Positions 7,227-7,315 of a DNA stretch of 7,315 bases are shown here, one piece after another. The position numbers and the translations under genes are program-made. Source of the DNA: an uncultured Eubacteriales bacterium (GTDB lineage Bacteria; Bacillota; Clostridia; TANB77; CAG-508); contig CACWHO010000036.1 in NCBI GenBank assembly GCA_902760765.1, positions 1 to 7,315 on the forward strand, in the 5' to 3' direction. The notes under the pieces were generated by a model. The model was given only the letters and a program-made list of their open reading frames with translations. It was not told the origin of the DNA and did no database searches. Each line of letters begins with the position of its first letter. Position 1 is the first letter of the stretch.

Positions 7227-7315
7227 TATAGTAAAGAGAGAAAATCTTAAAATAGATTCCTTTGGAGTTATATTTCGGAGATGATAGAGATAGTTGTTAT
7301 ATATGTCATAATTGC
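7227..7315 (+). other. Unassigned 3' end of window, possible gene fragments in two frames
   Basis: No complete gene is visible. One frame reads KFVDIVKREN then LKIDSFGVIF (7216-7275) before two stops at 7282-7287. A second frame is open from 7256 to the right edge and ends in DRDSCYICHNC, a Cys-x2-Cys-x2-Cys pattern, with no credible start. The two pieces read as one continuous peptide if a base is shifted near 7276, which may mean a frameshifted fragment. I do not recognise the family. It could equally be non-coding. Confidence 0.3.

Noticed and set aside
7281..7315. Possible new gene start, ATG at 7281 reading MIEIVVIYVII
   Set aside because: The GGAG just before it touches the ATG with no spacing, and 11 codons are too few to judge.

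Overview
The window is strongly AT-rich, with almost all third codon positions A or T. It uses standard stop codons (TAA and TGA), and every supported gene lies on the + strand behind purine-rich Shine-Dalgarno sequences. Together with the mix of proteins (A-type flavodiiron protein, rubredoxin, Hrb-like flavin reductase), this points to a low-GC anaerobic Firmicute, most likely a member of the Clostridia. The species cannot be told from the sequence alone.

Layout, left to right. (1) 1-1149: a flavodiiron protein (FprA type) whose first few codons lie off the left edge. (2) 1225-1362: a 45-residue rubredoxin with a very strong ribosome binding site, followed by a hairpin at 1371-1392. (3) 1453-1662 and 1667-3868: a CopZ-like copper chaperone and a CopA-type Cu(I) P1B-ATPase, 4 bases apart. 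(4) 3935-5797: a second P1B-ATPase with the Zn/Cd/Pb signature, lacking an N-terminal metal-binding domain and cut short at the C-terminus. (5) 5860-6390: DNA-3-methyladenine glycosylase I (Tag). (6) 6396-6860: only the C-terminal half of a GT4 glycosyltransferase, abutting tag. (7) 6915-7226: only the N-terminal two-thirds of a flavin reductase-like domain of the Hrb type. The last 89 bases hold no clear gene.

How the genes fit together. Flavodiiron protein and rubredoxin form a known electron-transfer pair that reduces O2 (or NO) in anaerobes. CopZ and CopA form a copper chaperone/efflux pair, and the second ATPase adds Zn/Cd export. Tag repairs alkylated bases. The block therefore reads as a stress and metal-defence neighbourhood. 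That is an inference from co-location: no shared regulator (CsoR, CopY, ArsR, Fur) is encoded here and no confident promoter or operator was found.

The right-hand third looks eroded: two consecutive genes are partial copies of larger families, and the sequence after them shows short pieces of open frame in two different frames. Nothing in the window is clearly a new biological system. The points most worth checking are the two truncated genes, the shortened zinc ATPase and an AT-only palindrome before the rubredoxin gene. No tRNA, rRNA, insertion sequence, CRISPR array or riboswitch was recognised, and no gap between genes exceeds 100 bases.
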